From: Dactylorhiza incarnata | Taxonomy: Eukaryota > Streptophyta > Magnoliopsida > Asparagales > Orchidaceae | Assembly (NCBI GenBank): GCA_033032865.1 | Contig: JAWHQI010000258.1 | Location: 2,418,001-2,482,000 of the forward strand | Length of the DNA: 64,000 nucleotides | Direction: 5' to 3' | Shown: positions 10,925 through 22,147 of the stretch, piece after piece | How positions within the stretch are numbered: the first letter of the stretch is position 1 | Layout: every line of letters begins with the position of its first letter | Program-made: the position numbers and the translations under genes | The notes under the pieces: generated by a model | Seen by the model: only the letters and a program-made list of their open reading frames with translations | What the model was told of the DNA's origin: nothing | The model's database searches: none

Positions 10925-11506
10925 CTAACCCCCATTTACAAGAGCATTCAGCAGCGACAGAGCGTTGCTCGTGTATTTCTTGACCTCGCCGACGCGATCA
11001 CACATCGCCTTCGCCCCCGATGCGGCCTTGGCGTCCTCGAATCCGTTGAGGCATGTCTCCTCGTTCGTCATCGCCGCGCTCATCCACGTCTGCGCGTTCG
11101 AAGCGTCCCAAGCAATCCCGCCATCCTTACTTTCGCTGCCGAGCTTTCCCATCTCCGCCGAAGCCCGCTTCGTCAGATCCGCCGCCGTGCGGAGTGATTG
11201 GACGCAGTCGCGCAGTGCTGCGCCGATCCTTCCGCCGCTTCCTCTTTTGACGTCCACTGCGAAAGACGCCGCGTCCTTGATCTTGGCGAGACTAACGTTC
11301 GCGGCCGCCACGGAGAGCTTAGCCGGGCTCTGCCGCACGGAGCTCGCGTAAGGCGCAAGCGAGCTGTAGCAGAGGTTGGGGTACAGCGTTCCGGCGCAGC
11401 TTTGCTTGATGAAATCCGTCGATGAGGTAACTCCCACAACCGCGGTGGTCGAGAGGAGGAGGAGGTGGAAGAGGGAGAGAAGTCTCTTGGTTTCTGTTTC
11501 ACCCAT
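10925..11506 (-). CDS. Pectinesterase-inhibitor-domain protein (PMEI/invertase-inhibitor family)
   Basis: A single-exon gene of 193 residues from the ATG at 11506. Residues 1 to about 28 form a signal peptide (hydrophobic LLSLFHLLLLSTTAVVGV), so the product is probably secreted to the cell wall. The mature part is an alpha-helical PMEI domain with the conserved cysteine pairs C37/C46 (DFIKQSC, YPNLC) and C101/C152 (LRDCVQSL, EETCLNGF), plus C169. Such proteins bind and inhibit pectin methylesterases or invertases; which target applies here cannot be told. Length and layout are normal for the family. A TATA box lies about 80 bp upstream. Third codon positions are very GC-rich. Confidence 0.93.
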   Translation of the reverse strand: MGETETKRLLSLFHLLLLSTTAVVGVTSSTDFIKQSCAGTLYPNLCYSSLAPYASSVRQSPAKLSVAAANVSLAKIKDAASFAVDVKRGSGGRIGAALRDCVQSLRTAADLTKRASAEMGKLGSESKDGGIAWDASNAQTWMSAAMTNEETCLNGFEDAKAASGAKAMCDRVGEVKKYTSNALSLLNALVNGG

Positions 11507-11585
11507 TTACCCTTTTCCGGTTTCTAGGTTAGGTTTTGGTTTCGGGATTATTGATGATGCAATTGTTGGGGATGGAGCGGGGGGA

Positions 11586-11593
11586 TTTATATA
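11586..11593 (-). promoter_or_regulatory. TATA box of the PMEI gene
   Basis: TATATAAA on the minus strand, about 80 bp upstream of the ATG at 11506. Spacing fits a plant core promoter. Confidence 0.7.
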
Positions 11594-11599
11594 GTCATC

Positions 11600-11919
11600 A
11601 GGGTGGATGGATGGAGGGGAAGGGGACTGGTGACGTGGAATTACGAAATTGACGTGGAATTACGAAATTGCCAATCACAGTTGATATTTAGCGGGGGAAA
11701 TGATGATGAGTTTGGAGGTGAATCGGGTACATGCCGCTTGGATTGGTGGGGATGCCCGACTCGGAATATTTGGCGCATAAACAATAAAGTCGGCACGATA
11801 TTATATTAATTTTCACAAGACACGTCACTTATTTATTCAATACAAGAAAATGAGCATCTTTAATTCTTAGTGGATATAAATCTCCTTATTTAATTTAGAA
11901 AATTGTGTATTCACAAGTC

Positions 11920-11951
<32 letters not shown>

Positions 11952-12913
11952 TTATTTAATTTAGTGGATATAAATCACTCTATTTTTTTTAGTTTTATGT
12001 GTGACTATAATAGTTAGTTTTTGTGTTAGAAGACTTCTCGATAAATGTATAGAGACACTAATTAGATTAAGATACTCAAGTATTGTTTTGCTAAGATAAA
12101 GTACTTGTAATTGTTCATTTTTTTCTGCATTGATATGCGGATTGCAAAAATATCTTTGGATAATAAATTTTGTTCTATAGAGCTACGGATAGTAGAAATC
12201 TGCAGGTAGACGATTTCGTTATGCTTATAACAATTCCATTTTTTTAAAACTTTTATTACTTTGTATTTGTAAACCACTTAACCTCGACTCTACTTAAGGT
12301 TAGACCATTGGTATTTCTTCCTTGCCTCAACAACCCGCCATATGCCAATTGAGGAAAGTCTGGTAAGCCCGGGTTGGGTGGATTGCACGCGGGTGTGGAG
12401 AGGGATTGGAGCGGGTGGACTGCAGTCCTGGATGTGGGCCGGCCGGGTAGCACTCTTTGAGTGGAGGCCGGCGCCGCTTTCTAACAGCACGTGGCCGGGC
12501 GGCAGGTGTCCCAATTGTTCGCGTGAAGTGCTGCCGACGAGGAACGTTATCTAACCGGCGACGGCCGTCCTTGTCCCTGGATTTGATGGAGGGTATGGTA
12601 CGGGATGACTGGCCTCGCCGCTTCTCTTGGACAACCTTACAAAGAAGTCCTCCGATGGTGGATTCCCCAATGCTCAACTTAAAAACCTCCCAAAATCGAA
12701 GAGATCATCTCGATCAGTTCACCTCTCTCATACTTTGTAACCTTCTGGTTGCTCTGGTTTCTATTGAAAAAAAGTAAAGAATTCTCACCTCCTCTCGTGG
12801 GACAAGCTTCGATGAACTCCATTTTCTTCCTTCCATACATCTCACTATTCAGTTAAACTTCTAAGCTTCTTTCTTCATGTTTGCGCTTTGATTAGGTTCT
12901 CTTAATAATGCAC
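11600..12913. other. Intergenic, PMEI upstream region
   Basis: Contains a T/C-rich tract of repeated ctttttc at 11919-11955 and a GC-rich patch at 12360-12620 that reads open in several frames by composition only. No gene supported. Confidence 0.5.
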
Positions 12914-13026
12914 ATTAACAGTGGAGTGATAATTCATGCATGCCAAATGTTTGACGAAATGCCGTATTGAAACTCAGTGTCATGGAATACCATTATGATG
13001 TTCTCTTCTCATCAGTGTAGCCGAAT
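12914..13026 (+). pseudogene. Pentatricopeptide-repeat (PPR) gene fragment
   Basis: The plus frame reads IIHACQMFDEMPY, a TGA at 12967-12969, then NSVSWNTIMMFSS. This is the hallmark of a plant PLS-class PPR repeat (FDEMP..NxVSWNxMI). Only about one repeat is recognisable, so it is a relic. Confidence 0.7.
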
Positions 13027-13059
13027 CATTTCATTTTTTTCTTAATATTTTTTTCATTA

Positions 13060-14150
13060 AATCGAATAGTATTTACTAAACCTTTATATCTACCTACTTA
13101 AAAAGTATACCAGCCTTACTTGGACATATCTTGGTTGATCTCACTAAATTACTCTTGAAAAGTGCATGGTCCATTGTCACACATTGGCAGCGTTTTGAGC
13201 TACTAAAATTAATTATTTTTTGTTAATATGAACTGCGAATAACCAAAATACCTACTATAATAAAGCTGACTCTCCTTTTGTTAATATGAACTGTGCACAT
13301 TATTATTATTACTATTATATATAATATGTTAGTAGGGTGTAGCCGTTTAGGTAAATTTTTATATACTTTTTAAACGAAGAAATCCGTGGATAAAAAGATT
13401 GTGTATCAAATGAATTACCAGAGATAATGATGAAAAGGCCTGCGTGTAGCCAGAGTCTGGCAGAGCAATTCATTAATTGGTTTTTGGACAGAGGAGTGCT
13501 GTCGTGGTTCATGTGAACGCAGGAAATGCGGCGAGGTAGCGCGGAAGCGAACGGACTCGCATGCGCCCCCCCCCCCCCCCCCCCTCCCCACTGCGCACGG
13601 AAAACAATTATTAGGCGCGCTCCGGGCCCCACCACTCTGCCGACTTCTGTTGTTCCAAGAATCAATCGGATCACCACGCACCTGCCCGCGCACTCCGCTG
13701 CGCCTAGTCATTTATGCGGCTGTGGGGAGGGGGAATTTAGGTCCGCGTGCGCACATGGTCTATGCGCACAGCGCGCGCACCGTCCGATTCATGATCGGAA
13801 GGCTGGGAACACCGTCCATCATCTCCTCTCCCCGGCTATTCTCTCCCAGTTCGAGCACTCCATCGACATCAATAGTTGGGGCGGCAATGCCCATGCATGT
13901 GATGCAATTGAAATCGGTGCCCGCAGAATCGTCTCTCCTCTTGATCGTTCGTTAGTCTCAGATTTTCTCCCACTTTGCTCCGCCCCTCTTTCTTCTTCAT
14001 CGATTTCTAACAGTGAGTTGCTCGCAAGATCTCTCCCAGCCAGTCAGTTTCCGCAATTTCTTCTCCCATAACAGCGCGATCGATTGTTGTTTGTAGACTC
14101 GTAGGATTTCTCTTCCTCGGAATTCAGATCTGCCCATTCCTCTGCGGTAT
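13060..14150. other. Intergenic with a possible orphan 5'-UTR exon
   Basis: A run of 19 C occurs at 13566-13584. From about 13790 to 14146 the plus strand is pyrimidine-rich and leader-like and ends in a plausible donor (gcg|gtatgt at 14147). No coding exon follows that I can recognise, so a host gene here is speculation. Confidence 0.3.
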
Positions 14151-14289
14151 GTTTGCTCATGTTCTACTCTTCTGCGAAAAAAAACTTCATATTAACAATG
14201 TATGATTTAATTTTAAGAGCAAATGTTCTATTCTTCTGTTTTCAAACTTCAAATGTTGATATCCACATTGCTGATTCAATTACGGTAGT

Positions 14290-14540
14290 ATATATGTTTT
14301 GGGGATATATGAAAAAATGAAGAATGAAACAGAAATAAACAATCACAGACGACGTAGATTTACGGGGTTCACCCCAGATGGGATCCGCTACACTATCAAT
14401 TGTGCATGATGGCTTTGTTGATCCCAGGTAGCACTACTTTAAGTGTGTATGGACACACGACAAGAGTAGTTGTAACCACCACCGTAAGTTCTACTTGTTC
14501 TTCTCTCACTTCTCTGATTGTGGTTTATTTCTAGTTTAGG
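14290..14540. repeat. Possible LTR fragment
   Basis: The sequence aaacagaaataaacaatcac followed by a 'tttacggggttcacccc' block resembles the R/U5 part of plant copia LTRs. No ends or partner copy are seen. Confidence 0.3.
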
Positions 14541-14841
14541 GAAACAACAAGCTATATATTGTTTTTACAAGTTTAGGGGTATGTTACTCGGTTCTAAATT
14601 CAGCTCCCATTTTATAATGACAAGTTAACTTTGTCACCGCATTGCAGATTTCTTATGCATGACTGAATTACATTTCACTTTTGTTAAAGATTTTGAGAGA
14701 ATTATTTTTATGCAATGAGTTGGTTTCTCCTCTACTTTTGAACTGTAATTGCTTCCATGTTATAATATGCGAAGAATGAGATTGTGATTTTTCTTTCCCA
14801 AACAATTTGCTCCATATGTATGAATTCGATCAGTTTACCAA

Positions 14842-15045
14842 GTCTTCGTTTGGCGAGGCGGCGGCGGTTGTGAACGGGTTATGAACCGTCGTCGTTCATG
14901 AACGCCCGAACTCACCTAGAAAATTTATGCATTTTATGCACAAAACTAGTTTATTTTCTTGGTAGCGGTCATAACCTTTGTCATGCCAAATATACATTTT
15001 ATGATGATTGCGTTTTTGACAAAACTCACCCGAGCAAATAAGCCT
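14842..15045. mobile_element. MITE of the GGCTTCGTTTGGC family
   Basis: Left end agtcttcgtttggcgaggcg, internal cgttcatgaacgcccgaac block, right end caaaactcacccgagcaaat then aagcc. The same blocks recur in the other family members, for example at 15707 and 19910. Confidence 0.75.
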
Positions 15046-15262
15046 AAATCTTGCGGGGATTAAAATAGATTAGTATCTTGGTTTAATTTCAAGCTGATCA
15101 TACAAGAAAGAGTAGTGGGAGTTGCGTTTGCATGATTATGGAGGTCTGATCTATACTAATTCTTGATTAGGCATCGTGGAAATTCTTAGGTAAATCCTAC
15201 AAAATTTCTAAAGCTTAAATCCTGCAGGGGATTAAAATAGATTAGCATCCTGGTTTAATTAA

Positions 15263-15698
15263 GGGAGTTGTTAAAGGCAAACCAGAATTGGCTATTATAT
15301 TGGCAAACCAATTTCTATGAGTTATTACGCGCCTTTTGAAAATACGCTTTTTACATGTATTTTTAGGAAAAAGTGTTCAACACGAAAATTGTATATCTCG
15401 TCGAGATCTACAACTTTCGTGTTGAACACTTTTCCTAAAAATGCATGTACAAGACGTATTTTCTTGTTATTTTCAAAAATTCACTATAGTAATGATAAGG
15501 GCGATTTTAGGGTCTTGTGCATGCATTTTTAGGAAAAGTGTTCAACACGAAAGTTGTTGATCTCGACGAGATCTACAATTTTTGTGTTGAACACTTTTCC
15601 TAAAAATGCATGTACAAAGCGTATTTTCAAAAGGCGCGTAATAACTCATAGAAATTGGTTTGCCAATAGCCAATTCTGGTTTGCCTTTAACAATGCCC
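15263..15698. mobile_element. Palindrome-bearing MITE, type B, copy 1
   Basis: Terminal inverted repeats begin GGGAGTTGTTAAAGGCAAAC and end with the complement up to ATGCCC. The direct repeat TTAATTAA flanks both sides (15255-15262, 15699-15706). Inside are two further near-perfect palindromes of about 85 bp each (about 15358-15442 and 15520-15608) built on ttttaggaaaagtgttcaac and its complement around a gatctcgtcgagatc centre. The whole element folds on itself at two levels. Confidence 0.88.
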
Positions 15699-15706
15699 TT
15701 AATTAA

Positions 15707-15861
15707 GGCTTCGTTTGGCGAGGTGGTGGCGGTCGTGAACGCCATAGTCATGAATTGTCGTTCATGATCGCCCGACCTTACCTAAAAAAATTTATGCATT
15801 TTATACTCAAAACTATTTATTTTAATCTGTGGCCAAACATACTATGATAAACAAATAAGCC
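15707..15861. mobile_element. MITE of the GGCTTCGTTTGGC family, abutting type B MITE
   Basis: Begins GGCTTCGTTTGGCGAGGTGG and ends aaataagcc. It starts immediately behind the flanking repeat of the type B MITE, so TAA at 15704-15706 serves both elements. Confidence 0.75.
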
Positions 15862-15894
15862 GCGCCACTTGCTAATTTTATTATGATATTTTTT

Positions 15895-16268
15895 GGGAGT
15901 TGTTAAAGGCACCGCAGTTTTGGTTAGGTGCACCGCATTTTCTCCTAATTTTTCGTGCCTTCTAGAAATAAGTCTTGTACATGCATTTTTTAGGAAAAGT
16001 GTTCAACACAAAAGTTGTAGATTTAGATGAGATCTACAACTTTTGTGTTGAACATTTTTCCTAAAAATGCATGTACAAAGTGTATTTCCAAAAGGCGTAA
16101 AACTTGGACGTATTTCCAAAGTACGCTTTGTACATGCATTTTTAGGAAAACCGTTCAACACGAAAGTTGTAGATCTCGTCGAAATCTACAACTTTCGTGT
16201 TGAACACTTGTCCTATAGGAAAAAGTGCGGTGCACCCAGTCAAAACTGAGGTGCCTTTAACAACTCCC
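15895..16268. mobile_element. Palindrome-bearing MITE, type B, copy 2
   Basis: Same GGGAGTTGTTAAAGGCACC ends as copy 1 and two internal palindromes (about 15985-16072 and 16134-16215). It is flanked by a 9-bp direct repeat ATATTTTTT (15886-15894, 16269-16277), as expected for Mutator-like elements, although low complexity at that site weakens the inference. Confidence 0.85.
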
Positions 16269-16629
16269 ATATTTTTTTTTTTGAATTGTTTGACTGTTCA
16301 CACTTGCTGGTTGCTGCACCCGAGTCAATTATAGTGCCCCCCGGTACAGGCTGAGTGGGCCGGTAAACACGTGGTGGGCCTAGACGGGCACGAAACACGT
16401 GGTGGGCCTCGCCGGCCGATCAACGCTTTGAAGAATGCACAAGGAAAAAATATGCATGCGGGCCATTATCCGTACTTGCTTTAATAAATGGTCAAAAAAT
16501 ATCTTATTTCATCTCAAAAAAATTATTATTAATTCTTCGTTTCGTTTTTCAAGGGCATGCGTGTGCACATGCCCGAGTCTAATTTTTTTCTGAGAAGAAA
16601 ATATAGGTTATTTGGTTTATACAAACTAA
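16269..16629. other. Intergenic
   Basis: No feature recognised apart from flanking element borders; two copies of acacgtggtgggcct occur near 16368-16407. Confidence 0.5.
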
Positions 16630-16847
16630 GGCTTAGTTTGATTCGGCGGTGGCGGGAGCAAGCGGCGACTCCACCCGCAACATTTGATCAGGAAGGCGGG
16701 AGGGGGATTGAAACGGGGCTAACATCCCTGTTTTTCAGGGCGCGGCGGGTCCAGCGGGAGCAAACGCCGCCGGAGGGCGTTTGTTTACTCGCCATCCGGC
16801 GGCGTTTGCCCCAAACGCCCGGCCAAAACATCCCGTCAAACGAACCA
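16630..16847. mobile_element. Tourist-like MITE with TAA target duplication
   Basis: Left end GGCTTAGTTTGATTCGGCGG, right end cccgtcaaacgaacca, flanked by TAA at 16627-16629 and 16848-16850. The interior is GC-rich with inverted gcaaacgccgcc/ggcggcgtttgc. Confidence 0.8.
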
Positions 16848-16988
16848 TAAGGCTTCGTTTGGCACAACGGTGGCGGTTAAACCGTCATTCGTTGACAAGT
16901 ACCTAAAAAACTCATATGTTTGAACATAAAAGTGGATGAAGTTGCTTAGATGGGCATTAATGAATGACAGTTTAACCCTCATGTTCAC

Positions 16989-17632
16989 TGTTGGAACCCG
17001 GATACCGGTCCAACTGTTTGAGACTTGGGGGTGACCAAAGGCTACTCGTTTAGTGATCGACCCACGTGAGACAAGGTGATAAGAAGCCAGAGAACATACA
17101 AAACCACTCAAACCTGCCTATAAACAAGACTCGCGTGCTGCAGCGAGGAGGTCCCGCCACATACCCGGAAGTCTATAGGAACTTCCCCTCCTAAAGACAA
17201 TGCTGAGCTTGACAAAAGAGAGGCAGGCAAGGTACTCGCCCACCATAGGGGGGGTGAAGGTGCCTTCTACTTGTGCCTTGGGGTCCTATTTATCGGCAAA
17301 TCCAAATAGACTGCGAATAGCTGCTCCCGCCTTCTAAAATGGGCTGCAGATAGCGGCTCCCGCCCTCTGAAATGGGCTACCGATAGCCGCTCCAGCCTTT
17401 TGACGGGGTGAAAGTCTGTACTCGCCCAGGTGGGGGAGGTCTTCTGTACTCGCCCAGGTGGGGGAGGTCTTCTGTACTCGCCCAGGTGGGGGAGGCCTTC
17501 TGTACTCGCCCAGGTGGGGGAGGCCTTCTGTACTCGCCCAGGTGGGGGAGGCCTTCTGTACTCGCCCAGGTGGGGGAGGCCTTCTGTGTTGTCCTCGTGC
17601 ATTTCTGATCTCGACGAATTACGGGTTATACA
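16989..17632 (-). repeat. Solo LTR in a MITE, TSD TTCAC
   Basis: Begins TGTTGGAACCCGG and ends GGGTTATACA. It is flanked by the 5-bp duplication TTCAC (16984-16988, 17633-17637), proving an LTR-element insertion followed by LTR-LTR recombination. The block gaggtcccgccacatacccg near 17147 is shared with the LTRs of elements C and D. A TATA-like GATAAATAGG on the minus strand suggests minus orientation. The right third is a 28-bp tandem array. Confidence 0.9.
17413..17590. repeat. 28-bp tandem repeat inside the solo LTR
   Basis: About six copies of tactcgcccaggtgggggag followed by gccttctg. Open reading frames here are a by-product of the repeat. Confidence 0.9.
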
Positions 17633-17938
17633 TTCACGACCACCACCACCATGTCAAACATAGCCTAAAGAACTTTAGGAGCTGATACACATGAGGAGGA
17701 AGGAGCTCCAAAAAAATCCCAATGGATGAATTGGTTTTATTCTACGTGACCTCATTATTTGCTCCTCGATTTACAAAGCAGTTGTAGGATGGCCCGATGG
17801 CTCATTAAAACGGCACAAGTTGCTGTAGAGGAGGTCGTTGAAGGAAGATGCATGCGGTGATCGGCATATATGGCTTGGGTTCAAGAGAATTCATCTCCCT
17901 TGAGACGATACCAGAATCAGAAAGGGGCGGGAGTCAGA

Positions 17939-18156
17939 GGCTCCGTTTGGCGCGGCATTTTTGCTCCGGTGAGTTTGGACAAAAATACCATCGTCATAGA
18001 ATGTATGTTTGGCATGACAACGGTTCCCCCACCAAGAAAAGAAAACTAGTTTTGAACATGAAAGTTGATGAAGTATCTTAGGTGAGGTCGGGCGTTCACG
18101 AACGACGGTTCATAGCCACTGTGTTCACGACCGTTGTTGCTCTGCCATACGGAGCC
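17939..18156. mobile_element. MITE, long form of the GGCTCCGTTTGGC family
   Basis: Left end GGCTCCGTTTGGCGCGGC, right end CTGCCATACGGAGCC, flanked by AGA on both sides. It includes the ttgctccggtgagtttggac end that is missing in the short copies. Confidence 0.82.
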
Positions 18157-18482
18157 AGAATGATATTTGGGGTATGGTTTCCCACTGTGTATCTTTGAGA
18201 TAGAGTGAGGGCTCGCGAATGAGAAGAGACGGCCCGGAAAGGAAGGAAGACAGTTGACGAAGCTAACCTCCTTCTCTAGGACCCGAAGGAAGCAACCCAA
18301 TTTTTGGACTACAAGGAGCGGCCATCACATATAAAATTTTGGATGGGAGTAGAATTGTATTTTAGTAGTGTTTGAATATTTTTAGGTTGTGCACATAGTC
18401 AAAAATGATATGCATGTAACATGTAATTACCAACTACCGAGCTGCGATGTCAAGGCGAGTCACATCGTGAAGGCGAGATTTG

Positions 18483-18600
18483 GGAAAGGGGGTGGTAAAA
18501 TGCATTTTTGCCCTTTACGGTGAAGTGCACTGATCCGGCGGACCGTCGGATCAGTGCACTTCAACGTAAAGGGCAAAAGTACACTTTACCATCCCCTTTT
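18483..18600. repeat. Near-perfect 118-bp palindrome
   Basis: ggaaagggggtggtaaaatg on the left pairs with cactttaccatcccctttt on the right; the centre is tgatccggcggaccgtcggatca. Probably a small hairpin MITE. Confidence 0.8.
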
Positions 18601-19909
18601 CCAGGAGATCGGGTAACATAGAGCTGCGAAATGAGGAGGAAAGAGATGCGCTTGATTTTTTTTATCAATGTTATTGATAAACCTATTTTTGCTATTGGCA
18701 GCCCATTGTTAATGACAGATCGCAAAAATTTAAAGACAAACCATTATGTTAATGGCAGGCCAAGAGAAAAATAAAAAAAATTAAATCAGCATAATGTAAG
18801 TTAGACAAAATTTGCAATAATTAGAACCATCTAAATTCTCCAAAAATTTATAGTAAATCATATTCATTGTATCCATAGGGGGACTTTGAGGTGTACAAGG
18901 AACCGCTGAAATTTGAGAGAATGCATTTGGAGTCATGATTTCTTCCTCCATTAGAGAATTTAAATCTACAAAAATTGAAAAAAAAAATTGGACATGGAAA
19001 CCTCCATTAGATATTAAGAACACAAACATTTACTAGTATCACATACAGCTACTTCAAATGTACATTTCCTGTGTTCTTGAGTCAAGTAGTAGAGATCTTG
19101 CCCAAAAAGAATTCAGGAGAGAGAAAAAATAATGTGCATCTCAAAAAAACATCAAAAAAACAGTGTGCATCTCAAAAAAAGAGTGTACAAGGAACTCTAT
19201 AAACAAAAACCCTAATTAATTTCCAAGTAGTAACACCCAAAATGAACAGAAAGGGGATTTGCCTGCGGAAATCTGCGGAGTCGGCGATGGAAGAGGAGGT
19301 AGTTCAGATCTTTCCCTGAAATCTGCGACGGTGGCGAGCGGCGTGCGGCGAGCGGTGGCGCGCGGCGAGCGGCACAGAGGAATATGGTTTGGCAGTCCCC
19401 GCCTGTTTCACGAGAGGAATTAATGAGCTTCCAATAGGTCTTGTAAACGAGAAATAAAAATCGCGTGAATACAGAATTTGGTGGTCTGCCAATATCTATA
19501 TTAGGTTTGCCATTAAAATTATTCTTTTTTTTTTGCTCTGCATATTGAATTTTACTAGATATTATATTATCGTTATTTATCCCTTCCTCAAATTAATTGT
19601 GAAATTTTTGATCTGCCGATAGACGATTGCAATCGGCTTATAATGATGACATAAAAATATAAAAGTCGTATATTTTTTCTACTGTGTTTATGTCTAATTT
19701 ACTGGAGCTAAATGACCAACTCCATTAACCGGCAGCATCGTTAATAGAAATGCATTAATGATTATTTAAATTAGAGGAGTAATGGAAGAAGTGGGATATT
19801 GTCGGCTGTAATATTGCAGAAGGAGAATTTCTGCAGGTTCAGTAACTTGGTCTTATGATCTTATCTAATGGGGGAGGAGGAAAGCTGCTCTATCGTATGA
19901 TCACTAGGG
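18601..19909. other. A/T-rich intergenic DNA
   Basis: No gene supported. A short GC-rich patch with gcgagcggcgtgcggcgagc lies at 19331-19375. Confidence 0.5.
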
Positions 19910-20081
19910 CTTCGTTTGGCTCGGCGGAGGCGGTCATGAATGCAGTGGTCATGAACCGTCGTTCTTGAATGTCCGACCTCATCTAAAAAATCCATGCATT
20001 TTATGCTCAAAACTAGTTTATTTTCTTGGTAGCGGTCGTAACCTTTGCCATGTCAAACATATATTCTTTGATAATTGTGTT

Positions 20082-22147
20082 TGTTGCGGAACGCTTAGGG
20101 CTCTTGGTAGACCGGTTCACTTGAACCGCCTTAGCTCGTGAGCGAGCTAAGCGCGCAAACAGTCAATGAGAGATTTGCTGAGTACACAGGGACTTTTTAA
20201 CGTGGAAAACCCGGAAAGGGTAAAAAACCACGCGGCCGGAGCTGTGCCGACCAAACTTCACTATTTTCTGGGGGGTTACAACTTGGAAACTAGAACTCGA
20301 GCGCGACAGGCCGCTGCTCGTTACAATACTTGGAGAGAGAGAGAGCTCCGAGGGTGACAGGCCACCTCTCGGAAAAACTAAGTCCTTTTCCCTTCTGAGA
20401 ATGCTGGTCGCCTTTCGGAAGTGGGAAGGCCAGTCGCCTTTCCCTTCTGAGATTGCTAGTCGCCTTTCGGAAGTGAGAAGGTCAGTCGCCTTTCCCTTCT
20501 GAGATTGCTAGTCGCCTTTCGGAAGTGAGAAGGTCAGTCGCCTTTCCCTTCTGAGACTGCTGGTCGCCTTTCGGAAGTGGGAAGGCCAGTCGCCTTTCCC
20601 TTCTGAGATTGCTAGTCGTCTTTCGGAAGTGAGAAGGCCAGTCGCCTTTCCCTTCTGAGATTGCTAGTCGCCTTTCGGAAGTGAGAAGGCCAGTCGCCTT
20701 TCGGAAGTGAGAAGGCCAGTCTCCTTTCCCTTCTGAGGCTGCTGGTCGCCTTTCCGGATGATGCTTCAAGTCCCGAAGGAGATCTTCAAGTGCCGAAGGA
20801 GAATTCCGCAAAAGTCTGCAAGGAGCTCTCCTGGGTCCAGAAGTCAAGGTCCTTTCAAATGAAGCATTGGGGCTCCTTTTATAGCTTTGGCCGGGGGCGG
20901 CCCGGTAATTTTGTCGTTGACAGTTTCCATAAATGCTCGGTGGACGAATCATATTCTCCGGTTCGGGGCTCTCGGATCGCCATTTTTCGTAAATGACCAC
21001 CTTGCCCCTCGGGCAGCTCGGGCAATTCGGGCAGTTCCGTTGGAGGTGAAAAAGGCGACTGACCGTTCCTGAAAAGTGAGAAGCCGGAAACCCAAAAAGT
21101 GAGAAGCCGAAAAGACAAAAAGTGAGAAGCCGGAAACCCAAAAAGTGAGAAGCCGGAAAGACAAAAAGTGAGAAGCCGGAAACCCAAAAAGTGAGAAGCC
21201 GGAAAGACAAAAAGTGAGAAGCCGGAAACCCGAATGAGAATGCTCTGAGCGCGCTCAGAAGCGTTCTGAGCGCGCAACGAACTTGGAAGCGCTTCGAACG
21301 CGCTCGAAGCGTTCTGAGCGCGCAACGGACTTGGAAGCGCTTTGAACGCGCTTGGAGGCGTTCTGAGCGTGCGTGAACGCGGAAGCGTTCTGAGCGTGCA
21401 GCGGACCTGGAAGCGCTTTGAACGCGCTTGGAGGCGTTCTGAGCGCGCGTGAACGCGGAAGCGTTCTGAGCGCGCAACGGACCTGGAAGCGCTTTGAACG
21501 TGCTTGGAGGCGTTCTGAGCGCGCGTGAGCGCAGAGGCATTCTGAGCGCGCGTGAGCGCGAAGGCGTTTTGAGTGCGTTCGGAAGCGTTCTGAGCGCGCG
21601 TGAGCGCGGAGGCGTTCTGAGCGAACGGTGGAGTGGGGAGTTGTCCCTCAAGGTGGAATTGGGATCCGGCGCACCCGACGGGGGGGGGGGGGGGGGGGGG
21701 GGGGGGGCGTGAATACGGCGGGCCCCCTTGCGAGCTCTCCTGTAGAAAAGGGCGAGGGGAGGGGGTCGGGCCGCGCCCCACAAGCGGCGCGACGGAGTCG
21801 CACCCCGGGGGGGTGCGGCTGGGCCGCACCCCACAAGGGGTGTGCGGCTGGGCCGCACCCCCAAGGGGGGTGCGGCTTGGCCGCACCCCTTGAGGGGTGC
21901 GGTTCCGCGCGAGCCGCACCCCGAGGGGGTGCGGCGGGGCCGTTCTCCCGCGACGGGGGGGCGCTGCCCGTGTGCTACCGTGCGCGTGGTAGCGCACGCG
22001 CTTGCGCGCTTTGTTTCTGGCGGTTGGCGGTGGAAATCGCAGGCTCGGTTTCTTCGATTCGAGCGACTGCGTGCGGACCGCTGACCCCACCTCTCTTTTG
22101 CGGGGCTTTCTTTAGGCGCGTCCTAAGGTCTTTACGGGTGTACAACA
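20082..22147 (-). repeat. Left LTR (3' LTR) of element B
   Basis: Begins TGTTGCGGAACGCTTAGGGC and ends GGGTGTACAACA on the plus strand. It is a mosaic of subrepeats: 52-bp units around gattgctagtcgcctttcgg (20398-20760), 23-bp units gtgagaagccggaaacccaa (21075-21235), gcgttctgagcgcgc units (21240-21640), a run of about 29 G (21681-21709), and hairpins of ggtgcggctgggccgcaccc (21790-21960). Confidence 0.95.
20875..20883 (-). promoter_or_regulatory. TATA box in left LTR of element B
   Basis: TATAAAAGG on the minus strand. The identical site is in the right LTR, and the orientation agrees with the gag strand. Confidence 0.6.

Larger units (their letters stand above)
16851..17665. mobile_element. 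GGCTTCGTTTGGC MITE interrupted by a solo LTR
   Basis: The two halves (16851-16988 and 17633-17665) together form a normal family member flanked by TAA (16848-16850, 17666-17668). A solo LTR splits it. The left TAA is shared with the neighbouring MITE. Confidence 0.85.

Noticed and set aside
10965..11351. Plus-strand frames opposite the PMEI gene
   Set aside because: Shadow frames; the minus frame has signal peptide, conserved cysteines and a TATA box.
13526..14071. 181-codon plus-strand frame
   Set aside because: Begins in a poly-C tract and looks like leader/UTR sequence; no recognisable protein features.
20482..22090. Pro/Arg/Ser-rich frames of 400-460 codons in the element B LTR
   Set aside because: They follow LTR subrepeats, overlap each other and contain LTR control sequence; they recur only because the LTR is duplicated.
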